From Planctomycetota bacterium (GTDB lineage Bacteria > Planctomycetota > J058): a DNA stretch of 64,000 bases. Where the stretch lies: the NCBI GenBank assembly GCA_023954375.1, contig JAMLIC010000021.1:90736-154735 (forward strand), in the 5' to 3' direction. The position numbers and the translations under genes are program-made. Shown piece by piece: positions 44,823 through 54,178 of the stretch; position 1 is the stretch's first letter; every line of letters starts with the position of its first letter. The notes beneath the pieces are model-generated. The model did not search any database and was not told where the DNA came from. It saw only the letters and a list, made by a program, of their open reading frames with translations.

Positions 44823-45319
44823 GACCACCTCGCGCGTGTTCGTGAACTGTTCGCCGCCAAGCCGCACCATAGCCGGCGGGTCTGACAGCCCCGCGCCGCG
44901 ACGACCGCGGACGTTCGGCCACGCACGGGTGCGGCGCACGAGCGGACGTCCGCGAGCGCGGACGCGCCGCCCCTTCGTGACCGCCCCGGCGCGGGACGCG
45001 CGACGTAGAAGAGGCGTCGCACGAAGGTGCGCCGCGGCTCCGCGGAGCCCGGCCAGCCGCCCCACGGAGGGGCGCGACGTGCCGGCCTGCCGCATGCAGC
45101 GTCATCCCCGTGGAGCCCTCACGAACGAAGGAGGGACGATCAGCCACCGGGGTGATCAGGAGCCCGCCCGGTGGGCGGGCGCGGCGGGCGGCCTGGCTCC
45201 TCGGAGCCGCGCCGGTCCAGGCGGCGCAAGCACCTGCCGAGGGCGGCGAAGAGCGGCGCGGGGTCGGCGTCCTCGGGCAGGCCAGAGACCTGCCCGTCTC
45301 CCACCTCGAGCACCAGCGG
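44823..45319. other. Intergenic region, no convincing gene
   Basis: About 500 bp between the HNH and acyltransferase genes. It holds the perfect palindrome GCGGACGTCCGC (44942-44953) and a GC hairpin GCCCGCC/GGCGGGC (45162-45180) that could end acyltransferase transcription, though no T-run follows. A minus-strand open frame starting at a GTG shortly after the acyltransferase stop gives about 55 residues (EVGDGQVSGLPEDADPAPLF). It shows no recognisable domain and may be a remnant. Confidence 0.4.
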
Positions 45320-46228
45320 TCAAGAAGGGCGACCCGAGCCCTCGCGCGCCTCATCGACGGCGGCCTGCACGGCGGCGACGACGCGGGCGTAGGGCTCGTC
45401 GAGACGATCGTCGTCGCCCTCGAACAGGTCCTCCGGAGCGAGCGGCGGCCCCACGCACACGCGCACCGGCCAGGGGACGAGCGGCAGGAAGAAGACCGGG
45501 AGGAAGTTGCTCCACAGGAGCGCAGCGCCCGCCGTCGCCCAGGGGCTGGCGTGCGGCCCCAGGAGGGCGGCGATCGCGACGAGGCCGGCGAGCCAGGGGA
45601 CCGTCACCGGGAGTCGCTTGATCCCGAGCCCGCGCGGGAGGAGGCTCAGCCAGGGCAGGAGGCCGGAGCGCCAGAGGATCGGCTGGGTGAGGTGCGTGCC
45701 CCAGATCCCCACCGGCACGATCGGCACCCCGGCCGCGCGGGCCAGGCGCAGGAAGCCGCGGCGCCCGGCGAAGTCCACGCGGCGGGCGTGCCACAGCGGT
45801 CGGAACGCCTCGTGGTCGCCGCCAGGAAAGACGAGCACGGGCAGCCCTTCGTCGAGGGCCTTGCGCGCGTGCTCGTAGCTCGAGGGCACCGCGCCCAGGC
45901 CGCGCAGGAGCCAGGCGACCGCGGGGACGTGGAAGGCCACCGGGTGCGCCATGCCGGTGAGCCGCGGGTCCGGGTCGTGCTCGAGCGCGAGGTGGGCGAG
46001 GCACAGCACGTCGACCACCCCGCCGCCCGAGTGGTTGGCGACGACGAGGCACGGCCGGTCGCGCGGCAGCCGCTCCCAGCCCCGGGCGACAGGGCGGAAG
46101 AGCAGCCGGGTGAGCGGCCCGAGGAGCCGCACGAGGCGGCGCGCGCCGGCGCTAGACCTGCCCGGGGCGCCCACCCGGGCGCGGGCGGCGAGCCAGGCGA
46201 TCGGTGAGCGCGCGGCGGACCTCGTCAC
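45320..46228 (-). CDS. Glycerolipid acyltransferase (LPLAT/MGAT-like)
   Basis: This 302-residue membrane-associated acyltransferase has motif I as VVANHSGGGVVDVL, motif III VLVFPGGDHEAFRP and motif IV GVPIVPVGIWG. The NHSGG...FPGG pair is the MGAT/hemolysin-like variant rather than classical PlsC (NH-x4-D, FPEG). A hydrophobic region (WLAGLVAIAALLGPHA; LLWSNFLPVFFLPL) fits membrane binding. It probably acylates a lipid alcohol with an acyl-thioester donor. The start is uncertain; GTG 46228 is used because it begins just before the basic N-terminal helix. It is divergent from the Ser/Thr kinase. Confidence 0.78.
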   Translation of the reverse strand: MTRSAARSPIAWLAARARVGAPGRSSAGARRLVRLLGPLTRLLFRPVARGWERLPRDRPCLVVANHSGGGVVDVLCLAHLALEHDPDPRLTGMAHPVAFHVPAVAWLLRGLGAVPSSYEHARKALDEGLPVLVFPGGDHEAFRPLWHARRVDFAGRRGFLRLARAAGVPIVPVGIWGTHLTQPILWRSGLLPWLSLLPRGLGIKRLPVTVPWLAGLVAIAALLGPHASPWATAGAALLWSNFLPVFFLPLVPWPVRVCVGPPLAPEDLFEGDDDRLDEPYARVVAAVQAAVDEAREGSGRPS

Positions 46229-46291
46229 ACGACCCTGGATGCTACCGCCGCGGACGCTGGCGCGGGCGGCCGCGCTCGACCAGACTCCCGC

Positions 46292-49200
46292 ATGGCCGCC
46301 TCCGAGCGGGTCCACGCCGCGGTGCACGCGGTCGTTCGCCACGCGATCCGCCGCGGCTGGCTCACGGGCGAGCAGCTGCGGGAGGCGCTGCTCCTCCAGG
46401 AGCAGCTGCGGGCGGCGGGCCGCCCGACCGAGCTCCTGCCCCTCCTGCGCGGGCGCTTCATCCGACCGGAGCACGTGCCCGAGCTGACGCAGGTCTACCG
46501 CGAGACGGTCGGCCCGCAGCAGGGCGAGACGCTGCCCCTCGCGGCGCGGGACGTCCCCCGCGAGCTCCTCGACCGCTCGAGCGAGCTCCTGCGCCGGCCC
46601 CGCGACGAGGACCCGCCGCGGGTGCGCGAGTTCCTGCGCGCCAGCGGCGAGGGCGCTCCCTCGACCACGGGGAGCTTCGCCGCGCCGGCGCGCGTGGGCG
46701 GCTACCGGGTCGTGCGCGAGCTGGCGCGGGGCGGCATGGGCGTCGTCTACCACGCCCACAGCATGGCGCTCGACCGGCCCGTCGCGCTGAAGGTCATGCG
46801 CGACGCGCTGGCGGCGGACGCCGAGGACGTCGAGCGCTTCCTGCTCGAGGCCCGCGCCGCGGCGCGCCTGCGCCACCCGGGGATCGTCGGCGTCCACGAG
46901 GTGGGGCAGGACGAGGGGCGCTGGTTCATCGCCATGGACCTGGTCGAGGGGGAGTCGCTCAAGGCGCGCGTCCAGCGCGCGGGCCCGCTGCCCGGGCCGG
47001 AGGCGGCGCGGGTGGCCCTGGGGGTCGCGCGGGCGCTGGCCTACGCGCACGAGCGCTCGATCCTCCACCGCGACGTGAAGCCGGCCAACGTGCTCCTGGC
47101 AGCCGACGGCGCGCCGCTCCTGACCGACTTCGGCCTGGCGAAGGACGTGGCGCGCGAGGACCGGGGCCTGACCGCGACCGGCGTGGCGGTGGGGACGCCG
47201 GCCTACATGCCGCCGGAGCAGGCCCTGGGCGACCTGCCGCTCGTCGACCGGCGCGCGGACGTCTACGGCCTCGGCGCGACGCTCTACGAGATGCTCACCG
47301 GCCGCGCCCCCTTCCGCGGGCCGACGGCGCTGGCCGTGCTCGAGGAGGTGGTGCGGCGCGCGCCGGCGCGCCCGTCGGCGCTCCGGCCCGGGCTCGACCT
47401 CGACCTGGAGACGATCTGCCTCACCTGCCTGGAGAAGGAGCCCGCGCGCCGCTACGCCGACGCGGCGGCGCTGGCGGCGGACCTGGAGGCCTACCTCGAG
47501 CACCGGCCGATCCAGGCGCGGCCGGTCGGCCCGCTCGGGCGCGCGGCGCGCTGGGCGCGCCGCAACCCCTGGGTCGCCGCCAGCCTCGCGGCGGCGACCT
47601 TCGTGGCGCTCCTCGGCGGGGTCGGCGGCTGGGCGTGGCGCGCCGGGCTCGAGCGCGCCCGGGCCGAGGAGGCGGCGCGCCGCCGGGCGCTCCTCGACGA
47701 GGCCCTCGTCGGCGTGGAGGCGGGCGGCCCGGGGCGGCCGCTGGTGGAGGCCGCCGCGCGCGTGGGGGCCGAGCTCACCGACGAGGTCCTGGGCGCGCGG
47801 CTCGTCGCGCTCGCGCGCGACCTGCGCGCCGTGGTGGCCGAGGCATACCGCGCCGCCGCGGCGCCGGACGCGGCGGAGCGGGCCGCCGGCGCGGCGGAGA
47901 TCGCCGGGGTCGCGGCGGCCGCCGACGCGTGGACCCGCGGCGCGCCGCGCTCGGACGAGGAGGCGAGGGCCCTGCGCGAGGCGGAGGAGCGCCTCACCCG
48001 GCGCGCGGCCCGCGGGCGCGGCGGGGCGCCCGCGCCGTCGTTCGCCGAGCAGATGGCCCTCGCCCAGGCGCGCGCGCTCGGCGGGAGGCTGCGGGCGGCG
48101 GGCGCCACGTGCGAGGCGCTCGCGCGCGCCGGCGGCGGCGCCGCCGTCGACGCGCTCGAGGCCTACCTCGACGCGCTCTACGACCCCGAGCACGCCGTCC
48201 CGGCGGCGCGGGCGCTGTGCGAGGTGGGCGGGCCGCGCGGCCACGAGGCCGTCGTGCGGGCGCTGCGGCGGCTCGGCGAGCGGAGCCCCTTCGCCGGGCC
48301 GCTGCGGCGCGCGCTCGAGCAGGCGCGGGTCCAGCTGGCGCTCCGAGGCGACGGCGCCGCGGCCCACGTCGAGCGCGCGCGCGCGCGGCTGGAGCTCGGC
48401 GACGAGGAGGGCGCCCTGGCGGACGCCTCGCGCGCGGTCGAGCTGGAGCCGGAGCGCGCGGCCGCGTGGGTGGTCCGGGCACGCGCCCGTCACGCGGCGC
48501 GGGACCGCGAGGGCGCCCTGGGGGACGCCCGGCGGGCCGTCACGCTCGACCCGTCCTCCGAGGAGGCCTGGCTGACGCTCGGCGGCGCGCTGCGGGCGAC
48601 GCGCGACCTCCCGGGCGCGCTCGAGGCGCTCGACCGGGCGGTGGCGCTGGCGCCCACGAGCGCCTGGGCGCTGCGCGCCCGCGCCCAGGCGCGCCTCGCC
48701 GCAGGGGACGCCGCCGGCGCGCGCCAGGACGCGGACGCGGCGGTCGAGCTGGCGCCCCGCGACCCGGGCGTGCGGGTGGGGCGGGCCGTGGTGCGCGAGG
48801 GGCTGGGCGACCTGACCGGCGCGCTCGACGACCTCGCCGCGGCGCTGGAGGTGGACCCGGAGCACGCCACGGCCCTGTCGCACCGCGGCGCGATCCGCCT
48901 GCGCATGCGCCGCCCCGAGGAGGCGTTCGCCGACCTGACGCGGGCGATCGAGCTCGCCCCCGGCAAGCGCCTCGTCGCCGGCGCGGCGCTCGCGAACCGG
49001 GCGCTCCTCCGGCACGACCGGGGCGACCTCGAGGGCGCGCTGCAGGACGTCGAGGCGGCCCTGCGCCTGGACTCGAGCCTGGGGCGGGCCTACCTGGTCC
49101 GGGCGAGCGTGCGGGTGGCGCGGCAGGACCTCGACGGCGCCCGCGAGGACCTCGACCGCGCCCTGCGCCACGACCCCGACGACCCCGACGCGCTCGCCAA

Positions 49201-50065
49201 CCGCGGCTCGCTCCGGGCGCACGCGGGCGACGTCGCCGGCGCGCTCGCCGACCTCGACCGGGCCGTCGAGCTGCGGCCGCGCTCGTTCGTGGCGCGGGTC
49301 CAGCGCGGGAAGGTGCGCCTGCGCCGGGGCGACCTCGACGGCGCGCGCGCCGACCTGGAGGAGGCCACGCGGATCGAGGGGCGCGCGCCGGAGGCGTGGC
49401 GGCTCCTGGCCGAGGTCCACGAGCGGCGCGGCGACGCGGGGGCCCGGGCCAGCTGCCTGGCCCAGGCGCGGGCGCTGGCGCGCGACGACGTCGAGACGGT
49501 CCTCGAGCTGGTCGAGGAGCGGGCGCAGCGGGGCGACTGGGCCGGCGCCGAGCGCCAGCTCGACGCCGCGCTCGCGCGCGAGGAGACGGCGCGCCTGCGG
49601 CTCCTGCGCGGCAAGGTGCGGCTGGCGCAGCGGCGGGCGGCGGCCGCGCGGGAGGACTTCGACCGGGCCGCCGCCCTCGACCCCGGCAGCGCGGAGGCGT
49701 GGGTGGGCCGGTCGCTCGCCCGCCGGCTCGAGGGCGACCCGCTGGGCGGCGACGCCGACCTGCGGACGGCCGCCGCGACCTCCTCCGAGCCGGCGGCCCT
49801 CTGGGAGCTACGCGCCGAGTGGCGGCTCGAGCTCGGCGACTACGTCGGCGCCCTCGAGGACGTCGACCGCGCGCTCGCGCTCGGCGGCGAGCCGCCGCGG
49901 CCGCGCCTCCTGCTCGTGCGCGGCGCGGCGCTGCAGACGCTCGGGCACCTCGAGGAGGCCGCGCGCGAGTACGAGCGCTTCCTCGCCGTGACCCCCGACG
50001 CGCCCGAGGCCGACCACGTGCGGCAGGTGCTGCGGAAGTTCCGCGAGGCGAGCCCGGCGCGGTGA
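46292..50065 (+). CDS. Transmembrane Ser/Thr protein kinase with TPR tail
   Basis: This 1257-residue protein has an N-terminal helical domain (1-120, with RRGWLTGEQLREALLLQEQL) often found ahead of planctomycete-type kinases. The kinase domain follows (about 138-405): glycine loop ELARGGMGVVY, K167, HRDVKPAN (259-266), DFG at 279-281 and APE-like YMPPEQ. One TM lies at about 428-449 (NPWVAASLAAATFVALLG). The extracytoplasmic or distal part is a helical region, then at least a dozen TPR units (about 680-1250) with the ALADxxRAVELxP pattern. All active-site residues are present, so it should be an active Hanks-type kinase whose TPRs recruit partners. ATG 46292. Confidence 0.92.
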   Translation: MAASERVHAAVHAVVRHAIRRGWLTGEQLREALLLQEQLRAAGRPTELLPLLRGRFIRPEHVPELTQVYRETVGPQQGETLPLAARDVPRELLDRSSELLRRPRDEDPPRVREFLRASGEGAPSTTGSFAAPARVGGYRVVRELARGGMGVVYHAHSMALDRPVALKVMRDALAADAEDVERFLLEARAAARLRHPGIVGVHEVGQDEGRWFIAMDLVEGESLKARVQRAGPLPGPEAARVALGVARALAYAHERSILHRDVKPANVLLAADGAPLLTDFGLAKDVAREDRGLTATGVAVGTPAYMPPEQALGDLPLVDRRADVYGLGATLYEMLTGRAPFRGPTALAVLEEVVRRAPARPSALRPGLDLDLETICLTCLEKEPARRYADAAALAADLEAYLEHRPIQARPVGPLGRAARWARRNPWVAASLAAATFVALLGGVGGWAWRAGLERARAEEAARRRALLDEALVGVEAGGPGRPLVEAAARVGAELTDEVLGARLVALARDLRAVVAEAYRAAAAPDAAERAAGAAEIAGVAAAADAWTRGAPRSDEEARALREAEERLTRRAARGRGGAPAPSFAEQMALAQARALGGRLRAAGATCEALARAGGGAAVDALEAYLDALYDPEHAVPAARALCEVGGPRGHEAVVRALRRLGERSPFAGPLRRALEQARVQLALRGDGAAAHVERARARLELGDEEGALADASRAVELEPERAAAWVVRARARHAARDREGALGDARRAVTLDPSSEEAWLTLGGALRATRDLPGALEALDRAVALAPTSAWALRARAQARLAAGDAAGARQDADAAVELAPRDPGVRVGRAVVREGLGDLTGALDDLAAALEVDPEHATALSHRGAIRLRMRRPEEAFADLTRAIELAPGKRLVAGAALANRALLRHDRGDLEGALQDVEAALRLDSSLGRAYLVRASVRVARQDLDGAREDLDRALRHDPDDPDALANRGSLRAHAGDVAGALADLDRAVELRPRSFVARVQRGKVRLRRGDLDGARADLEEATRIEGRAPEAWRLLAEVHERRGDAGARASCLAQARALARDDVETVLELVEERAQRGDWAGAERQLDAALAREETARLRLLRGKVRLAQRRAAAAREDFDRAAALDPGSAEAWVGRSLARRLEGDPLGGDADLRTAAATSSEPAALWELRAEWRLELGDYVGALEDVDRALALGGEPPRPRLLLVRGAALQTLGHLEEAAREYERFLAVTPDAPEADHVRQVLRKFREASPAR

Positions 50066-50138
50066 CGCCTCACCAAGGGGCGTGTGCGCCTCCCGCACCG
50101 GCTGGACCTCTGCCACGGGAGGTCCTAGCCTGCTCCGC

Positions 50139-51242
50139 GTGAGCTTGACCGTCGCGCTCGTGCTCGTCTTCCTGGTCCTCGTGGCGTACGTGGCCCTGGC
50201 CCTGCGCTGGCGCACGCCGCGGCGCGAGCCCGACGCCTGGGTCGAGCTCGCCGCCGCCGACGGGCACCCGCTCGCCCTCGGGCACCACCGCGCCCGCGGG
50301 CCGGCGCGCCGGGAGCCGGTGATCCTCTGCCACGGGCTGTCGGCCAACCGCTTCAACCTCGACCTCGACGACGGCTGCTCGCTGGCGCGGCGCCTGGCCG
50401 CGCGCGGGTTCGAGGTCTACGTGCTCGAGCTGCGCGGGCGGGGGCGCAGCCGGCGCCCCGGCCTCCTGGGGCGGGTCCCCCGCCAGCGCTTCGACGACTA
50501 CGTGACGCTCGACCTGCCGGCCGCGATCGAGGCCGTGCGGCGGCGCCACGGCGCGGCGCGGGTCCACTGGGTCGGCCACAGCATGGGCGGACTCGTCGCC
50601 TACGCGCTCCTCGCGCGCGACCCGGCGGCGCCGCTCCGCGCGCTCGTGACGATCGGGTCGCCCGTGCGCATGCACCTGCCCGGCTGGCTCCGCGCCGGGC
50701 TGCGCCTCGTCGCGGCCGCGCGCCTCCCCATGATCTGGGGCGAGGCCTCGTTCCTGATCGCGCCGCTCGTCGGCTGGCTCCCCCACCCGCCGCTCCCGCT
50801 GCTGGTGAACCCGCGCAACGTCAGCGGCGCGCGCCTGCGCGCCGCGGCCGCCAACCTCGTGGCCGACGTGTCGGCGGGCGAGCTGGCGCACTTCGCGCGC
50901 ATGGCCTGCGCCGGTCGCTTCGAGAGCGCCGACGGCGCCTGCGACTACGCCGCCGGCCTCGCGCGCGTGACCACCCCCACCCTCGTCGTCGCGGGGACGG
51001 TCGACCGCGTCGCCGCTCCGGCCGGGGTCCGCGCCGGGCACGACCTCCTCGGCGGGCCGCGGCGCTACCGCCTGTGCGGGCGCGAGGGCGGCGACCCGAT
51101 CGACTTCGGGCACGGCGACCTCGTGCTCGGCGATCACGCCCCGGGCGTGGTCTTCCCCGAGGTCGAGCGCTGGCTCGAGGCCCACGACCCGGCGCCGTCG
51201 CCGTCGGCGCCGACCGCCCCGGTCGCGGCCATGGCCGTCTGA
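50139..51242 (+). CDS. Membrane-anchored alpha/beta hydrolase
   Basis: This 367-residue hydrolase begins with a membrane segment (TVALVLVFLVLVAYVALAL). The fold shows VILCHGLSANRFN, the nucleophile motif WVGHSMGGLVAYA, the acid in VAGTVDRVAAP and the His in DFGHGDLVLGDHA. It resembles PHA-synthase/lipase-like hydrolases that face the membrane. GTG 50139 is preferred because the TM starts there. The 3' end overlaps the oppositely oriented E2-like gene by 109 bp. Substrate unknown. Confidence 0.85.
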   Translation: MSLTVALVLVFLVLVAYVALALRWRTPRREPDAWVELAAADGHPLALGHHRARGPARREPVILCHGLSANRFNLDLDDGCSLARRLAARGFEVYVLELRGRGRSRRPGLLGRVPRQRFDDYVTLDLPAAIEAVRRRHGAARVHWVGHSMGGLVAYALLARDPAAPLRALVTIGSPVRMHLPGWLRAGLRLVAAARLPMIWGEASFLIAPLVGWLPHPPLPLLVNPRNVSGARLRAAAANLVADVSAGELAHFARMACAGRFESADGACDYAAGLARVTTPTLVVAGTVDRVAAPAGVRAGHDLLGGPRRYRLCGREGGDPIDFGHGDLVLGDHAPGVVFPEVERWLEAHDPAPSPSAPTAPVAAMAV

Positions 51243-52027
51243 CCGAGCGCCGCCGCCGGGTCCTCGAGGAGCTCGCGCAGGAGCTCGAGCGAGCGGTGCG
51301 CGTAGAGGCCGTCGGTCACGCGCTCGTCCATGGTGAAGCGGAGCGTGGCCTTGCCCTCGTGCGCCCGGCCGACGACGCAGAAGAGCGAGCCCGTGCCGTG
51401 CTCGTAGAGGTGGTGGTAGCAGGGCGCCATCTTCAGGCTCCCGAGGTTCGCCACGAACATGCTCGTGTAGAGCGGGTCGCCGTCGATGAACCCGCGCGGC
51501 GCGAGGCCCAAGGCGTCGAGCCAGCGGAACAGGCCGTAGAGCAGGCGTCGGAGGAGCACCGGCAGCTTCATGAGCAGGCGCAGCTCGCGCTCGGTGGCGC
51601 TCTCCTGGCCGGAGCGCTCGACCCGCACGTCGCCGCGCACGCGCGCGACGACCTCCGGGAAGCTCAGCCCGTCGAAGCGGCGCTTGAGCGTCTTGAGCGG
51701 CGCCCCGTCGTCGAGGCGCTCCTTGGCGGCGAACGAGAACCACACGCCGTCGCGCTGCCAGAGCCGCCCGCCCGCGACGAAGCGGTTCAGCTCGGGCCGC
51801 CGCTGGAGGACGCGCGCCGCCGCCCAGAGCACGAGGTGGAACAGCGTCGCCCGCGCCTCGGGGTGGGCGCGGTTCCAGTCGTCGAGGAAGGGCTCCGTGC
51901 GCGCGAGGTCCACCTCGAGGTCGAAGTAGACGGCCGCCTCGTTGCGGCCCGGCATGATGAGCGGCATGGCCTGGCGGTAGGGCGCCGCGTCCGTGACGAG
52001 CGCCCCGTCGGGTCGGCGGTTCCACAT
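51134..52027 (-). CDS. 2-oxoacid dehydrogenase E2-like (CAT-fold) protein, catalytic His replaced
   Basis: This 297-residue protein resembles the trimeric catalytic domain of E2/chloramphenicol acetyltransferase. PLIMPGRNEAAVYFDLEVDL, ATLFHLVLWAAARVLQRRPELN and TSMFVANLGSLKM are family features. Where E2 enzymes have D-H-R-x2-D-G, this protein has DERVTDG, so the catalytic His is Glu. There is no lipoyl or peripheral-subunit-binding domain. It is therefore probably a non-catalytic or altered CAT-like protein. The last ~36 residues (Gly/Ala/Ser-rich) overlap the hydrolase gene on the other strand. ATG 52027. Confidence 0.72.
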   Translation of the reverse strand: MWNRRPDGALVTDAAPYRQAMPLIMPGRNEAAVYFDLEVDLARTEPFLDDWNRAHPEARATLFHLVLWAAARVLQRRPELNRFVAGGRLWQRDGVWFSFAAKERLDDGAPLKTLKRRFDGLSFPEVVARVRGDVRVERSGQESATERELRLLMKLPVLLRRLLYGLFRWLDALGLAPRGFIDGDPLYTSMFVANLGSLKMAPCYHHLYEHGTGSLFCVVGRAHEGKATLRFTMDERVTDGLYAHRSLELLRELLEDPAAALGQTAMAATGAVGADGDGAGSWASSQRSTSGKTTPGA

Positions 52028-52153
52028 GGAACCCAGCGTACCCCCGGATCGCTCCCCGAGGGGTGGGGGCGCCGATCGGGCGGCGCAAGTCACGGGGGCG
52101 AGTGTTCTTTCGGCAAGGGCGAGGGGTTCCGTAGCGTCGGGTGGGGAGAGACG

Positions 52154-52822
52154 ATGACGACGCGAGCAGAGGCGACCCGGCGAGTCGCCGGCGTGGGGCG
52201 ATGCCCGTTCTGCCACGACGACCTGCGCGTCGACGACGCGGCGTCGTGGGTCGCGTGCCAGGGCTGCCTCGCGCGCCATCACGCCGGCTGCTGGGCCGAG
52301 GCGGGGCGCTGCGCGGCGTGCCGGACGGACCGCGCGCTCGCGCGGCGCGCCGGGCGCCGACCGGCGGCCGTCGGGCTGGTGACCGGGCTCCTGTTCGGGC
52401 TGGTCGGCGGCGCCGGGCTCGGGCACGCGGCGTCCGAGCGGTTCGTGGCGGCGCCGCCGGCGAGGGCGCCCGAGGTCGTGATCGCCGCGTCACCGGCCGT
52501 CAGGCCCCGGGTTCCGGCCTGGGCGCTCGAGCGGCTCACGTTCCTGGCCAATGAGGGGCGGGTTCCGGACGCCGAGGTCTTGATCGAACGCCTGGACGTC
52601 GGGGCGGAGGACAGGGCAGCGCTCCGCGGCGCGGTCGAGCGGGTCGCCCGGGCCCGGGCCGCGACGCGCCGGGAGCGCACCTACGGCCCCAGGGCGGCGG
52701 GCTCGCTGCCGCTCGACCTGCCGGCCTCCTTCGTGGCGGCGCCGGCTGTCGCCGGCAGCCCGGCCGAACCCGGCGGGCTCGGCTTTCGCCTCGCGCTGCC
52801 GGTCATGACCTCACGACGGTGA
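52154..52822 (+). CDS. RING-like finger membrane protein
   Basis: This 222-residue protein has an N-terminal finger at about residues 19-60: CPFC, VACQGC, HHAGCWAE, CAAC. A membrane segment follows (VGLVTGLLFGLVGGAGLG), then an alpha-helical tail (LTFLANEGRVPDAEVLIERL) of unknown fold. The finger matches those at 3597 and 24671 in spacing and in the CW-x-E motif. ATG 52154 with GGGGAGAG upstream. The upstream E2-like gene is divergent and topoisomerase IB follows 43 bp downstream. Confidence 0.72.
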   Translation: MTTRAEATRRVAGVGRCPFCHDDLRVDDAASWVACQGCLARHHAGCWAEAGRCAACRTDRALARRAGRRPAAVGLVTGLLFGLVGGAGLGHAASERFVAAPPARAPEVVIAASPAVRPRVPAWALERLTFLANEGRVPDAEVLIERLDVGAEDRAALRGAVERVARARAATRRERTYGPRAAGSLPLDLPASFVAAPAVAGSPAEPGGLGFRLALPVMTSRR

Positions 52823-52865
52823 CCCCTCCCTGGCGTCCACGCCGCGTCGGCGTACGCTGGGTGAC

Positions 52866-54002
52866 ATGAGGTCCCCCGCGCCCGCGCGCGGGCGGGCCCG
52901 CGCGCCGGGGGACGACGCGGACGTCCGCCCGCTGGTCGACTCGCTCGCCGCCGCCCGCGAGGTCGGGCTGCGCTGGGTCAGCGACGCCGGGCCGGGGCTC
53001 CGCCGCCGGCGGGCGGGGCGCGGGTTCGTCTACGTCGGGCCGGACGGGGCCCGCGTGACCGATCCTGACACCCTCCAGCGGATCCGCGCCCTGGTGATCC
53101 CGCCGGCGTGGACGGACGTGTGGATCTGCGCGCTGGCCCACGGGCACGTCCAGGCCACCGGGCGTGACGCGGCCGGGCGCAAGCAGTACCGCTACCACGC
53201 CCGCTGGCGCGCCGTGCGCTCGCGCACGAAGTTCCGCGAGCTGATCGCCTTCGCGCGCGGCCTCCCGGCCCTGCGGCGGCGCGTCGACCGCGACCTCGCG
53301 CGGCCCGACCTCGACCGCGCCCGCGTGCTGGCCGCGGCCGTGGCGCTGCTCGACCGGGGCCTCCTCCGCGTCGGCAACGACGAGTACACGCGGCGAAATG
53401 GCACCTACGGGCTGACCACGCTCCGGCCCCACCACGCGCGCGTGGAGGGGAGCACGATCCGGCTCCGTTTTCGCGGCAAGAGCGGCGTGCTGCGCGACGT
53501 CTCCGTCGACGACCCGCGGCTGGCGCGCGTGGTGCGCCGCTGCAAGGACCTGCCCGGGGGCGAGCTGTTCCAGTGGGTCGACGCCGACGGCGTCGTCCGC
53601 GACGTGGGCTCGGGCGACGTGAACGATTACCTGCGCGAGGTCACGGGCCGGGAGGTCACGGCGAAGGACTTCCGCACCTGGGGCGGGACGCTGCTCTGCG
53701 CGGTGACGCTGGCCCGCCTCGGGCGCGCGCGCACGAAGCGCGAGCTGAAGCGGAGGCTATGCCGAGCGGTCGAGGTCGCCGCCCACCACCTCGGCAACCG
53801 GCCTGCCACCTGCCGCGGGTTCTACGTCCACCCGACCGTGCTCGAGGCCTACGAGGACGGCCGCCTGGCGCGCTTCCTCCGCCGCACGCCGCTGCGCGCG
53901 CACCGGCCCGCGCGCGGCCTCGGCCCCGAGGAGCAGCAGGTGCTGGCGCTGCTCGAGGCGCACGAAGCCCGGGTCACGCGCCGGCTCGCGGCCCGGGCGT
54001 GA
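52866..54002 (+). CDS. DNA topoisomerase IB
   Basis: This 378-residue enzyme relaxes supercoiled DNA by a 3'-phosphotyrosyl intermediate. The N-terminal domain has GFVYVGPDGARVTDP and IRALVIPPAWTDVWIC, where the poxvirus-like family begins. GRKQYRYH and VGNDEYTRRNGTYGLTTL follow. The catalytic core has RFRGKSGV, KDFRTWGGTLLCA and, near the C-terminus, nucleophile Y320 in GFYVHPTVLEAY. The length fits bacterial topo IB (about 350). ATG 52866. Two copies of the interspersed repeat lie directly after its stop. Confidence 0.93.
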   Translation: MRSPAPARGRARAPGDDADVRPLVDSLAAAREVGLRWVSDAGPGLRRRRAGRGFVYVGPDGARVTDPDTLQRIRALVIPPAWTDVWICALAHGHVQATGRDAAGRKQYRYHARWRAVRSRTKFRELIAFARGLPALRRRVDRDLARPDLDRARVLAAAVALLDRGLLRVGNDEYTRRNGTYGLTTLRPHHARVEGSTIRLRFRGKSGVLRDVSVDDPRLARVVRRCKDLPGGELFQWVDADGVVRDVGSGDVNDYLREVTGREVTAKDFRTWGGTLLCAVTLARLGRARTKRELKRRLCRAVEVAAHHLGNRPATCRGFYVHPTVLEAYEDGRLARFLRRTPLRAHRPARGLGPEEQQVLALLEAHEARVTRRLAARA

Positions 54003-54047
54003 GTGAGCTCGAGACGCTCTCGCGCAGCGATCTCCTGGCGAACTCGG

Positions 54048-54178
54048 TCAGAGAGCTACTTCGTTCTCCGCCGCTCGGACTCGACCCACCAGAGCGCAGC
54101 GTGTGGGAGGCGCGGAACGGGCCGAACGCCATGGCCCGGGCACTCACGCCGATCGCGCCCCCCTCGCGAGCGCATCAC
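54048..54178 (+). repeat. Interspersed hairpin repeat, copy 3
   Basis: This 131-bp unit starts at TCAGAGAGCT and ends at GCGCATCAC. The stem pairs 54099-54114 with 54154-54167, with GGCGCG/CGCGCC as in copies 2 and 4. The inner stem is CGGGCC/GGCCCG, perfectly paired. It is immediately followed by copy 4 in tandem. The outermost pairs are partly lost (GCGTGT instead of GCGATG). Confidence 0.8.

Noticed and set aside
45110..45319. Possible small genes in the intergenic region beside the acyltransferase
   Set aside because: Frames on both strands are open by composition only; no ribosome-binding site with a recognisable protein was found.
45320..49420. 1366-codon minus-strand frame fused to the acyltransferase
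   Set aside because: Only the last ~300 codons match a protein family; the rest is antisense to the Ser/Thr kinase.
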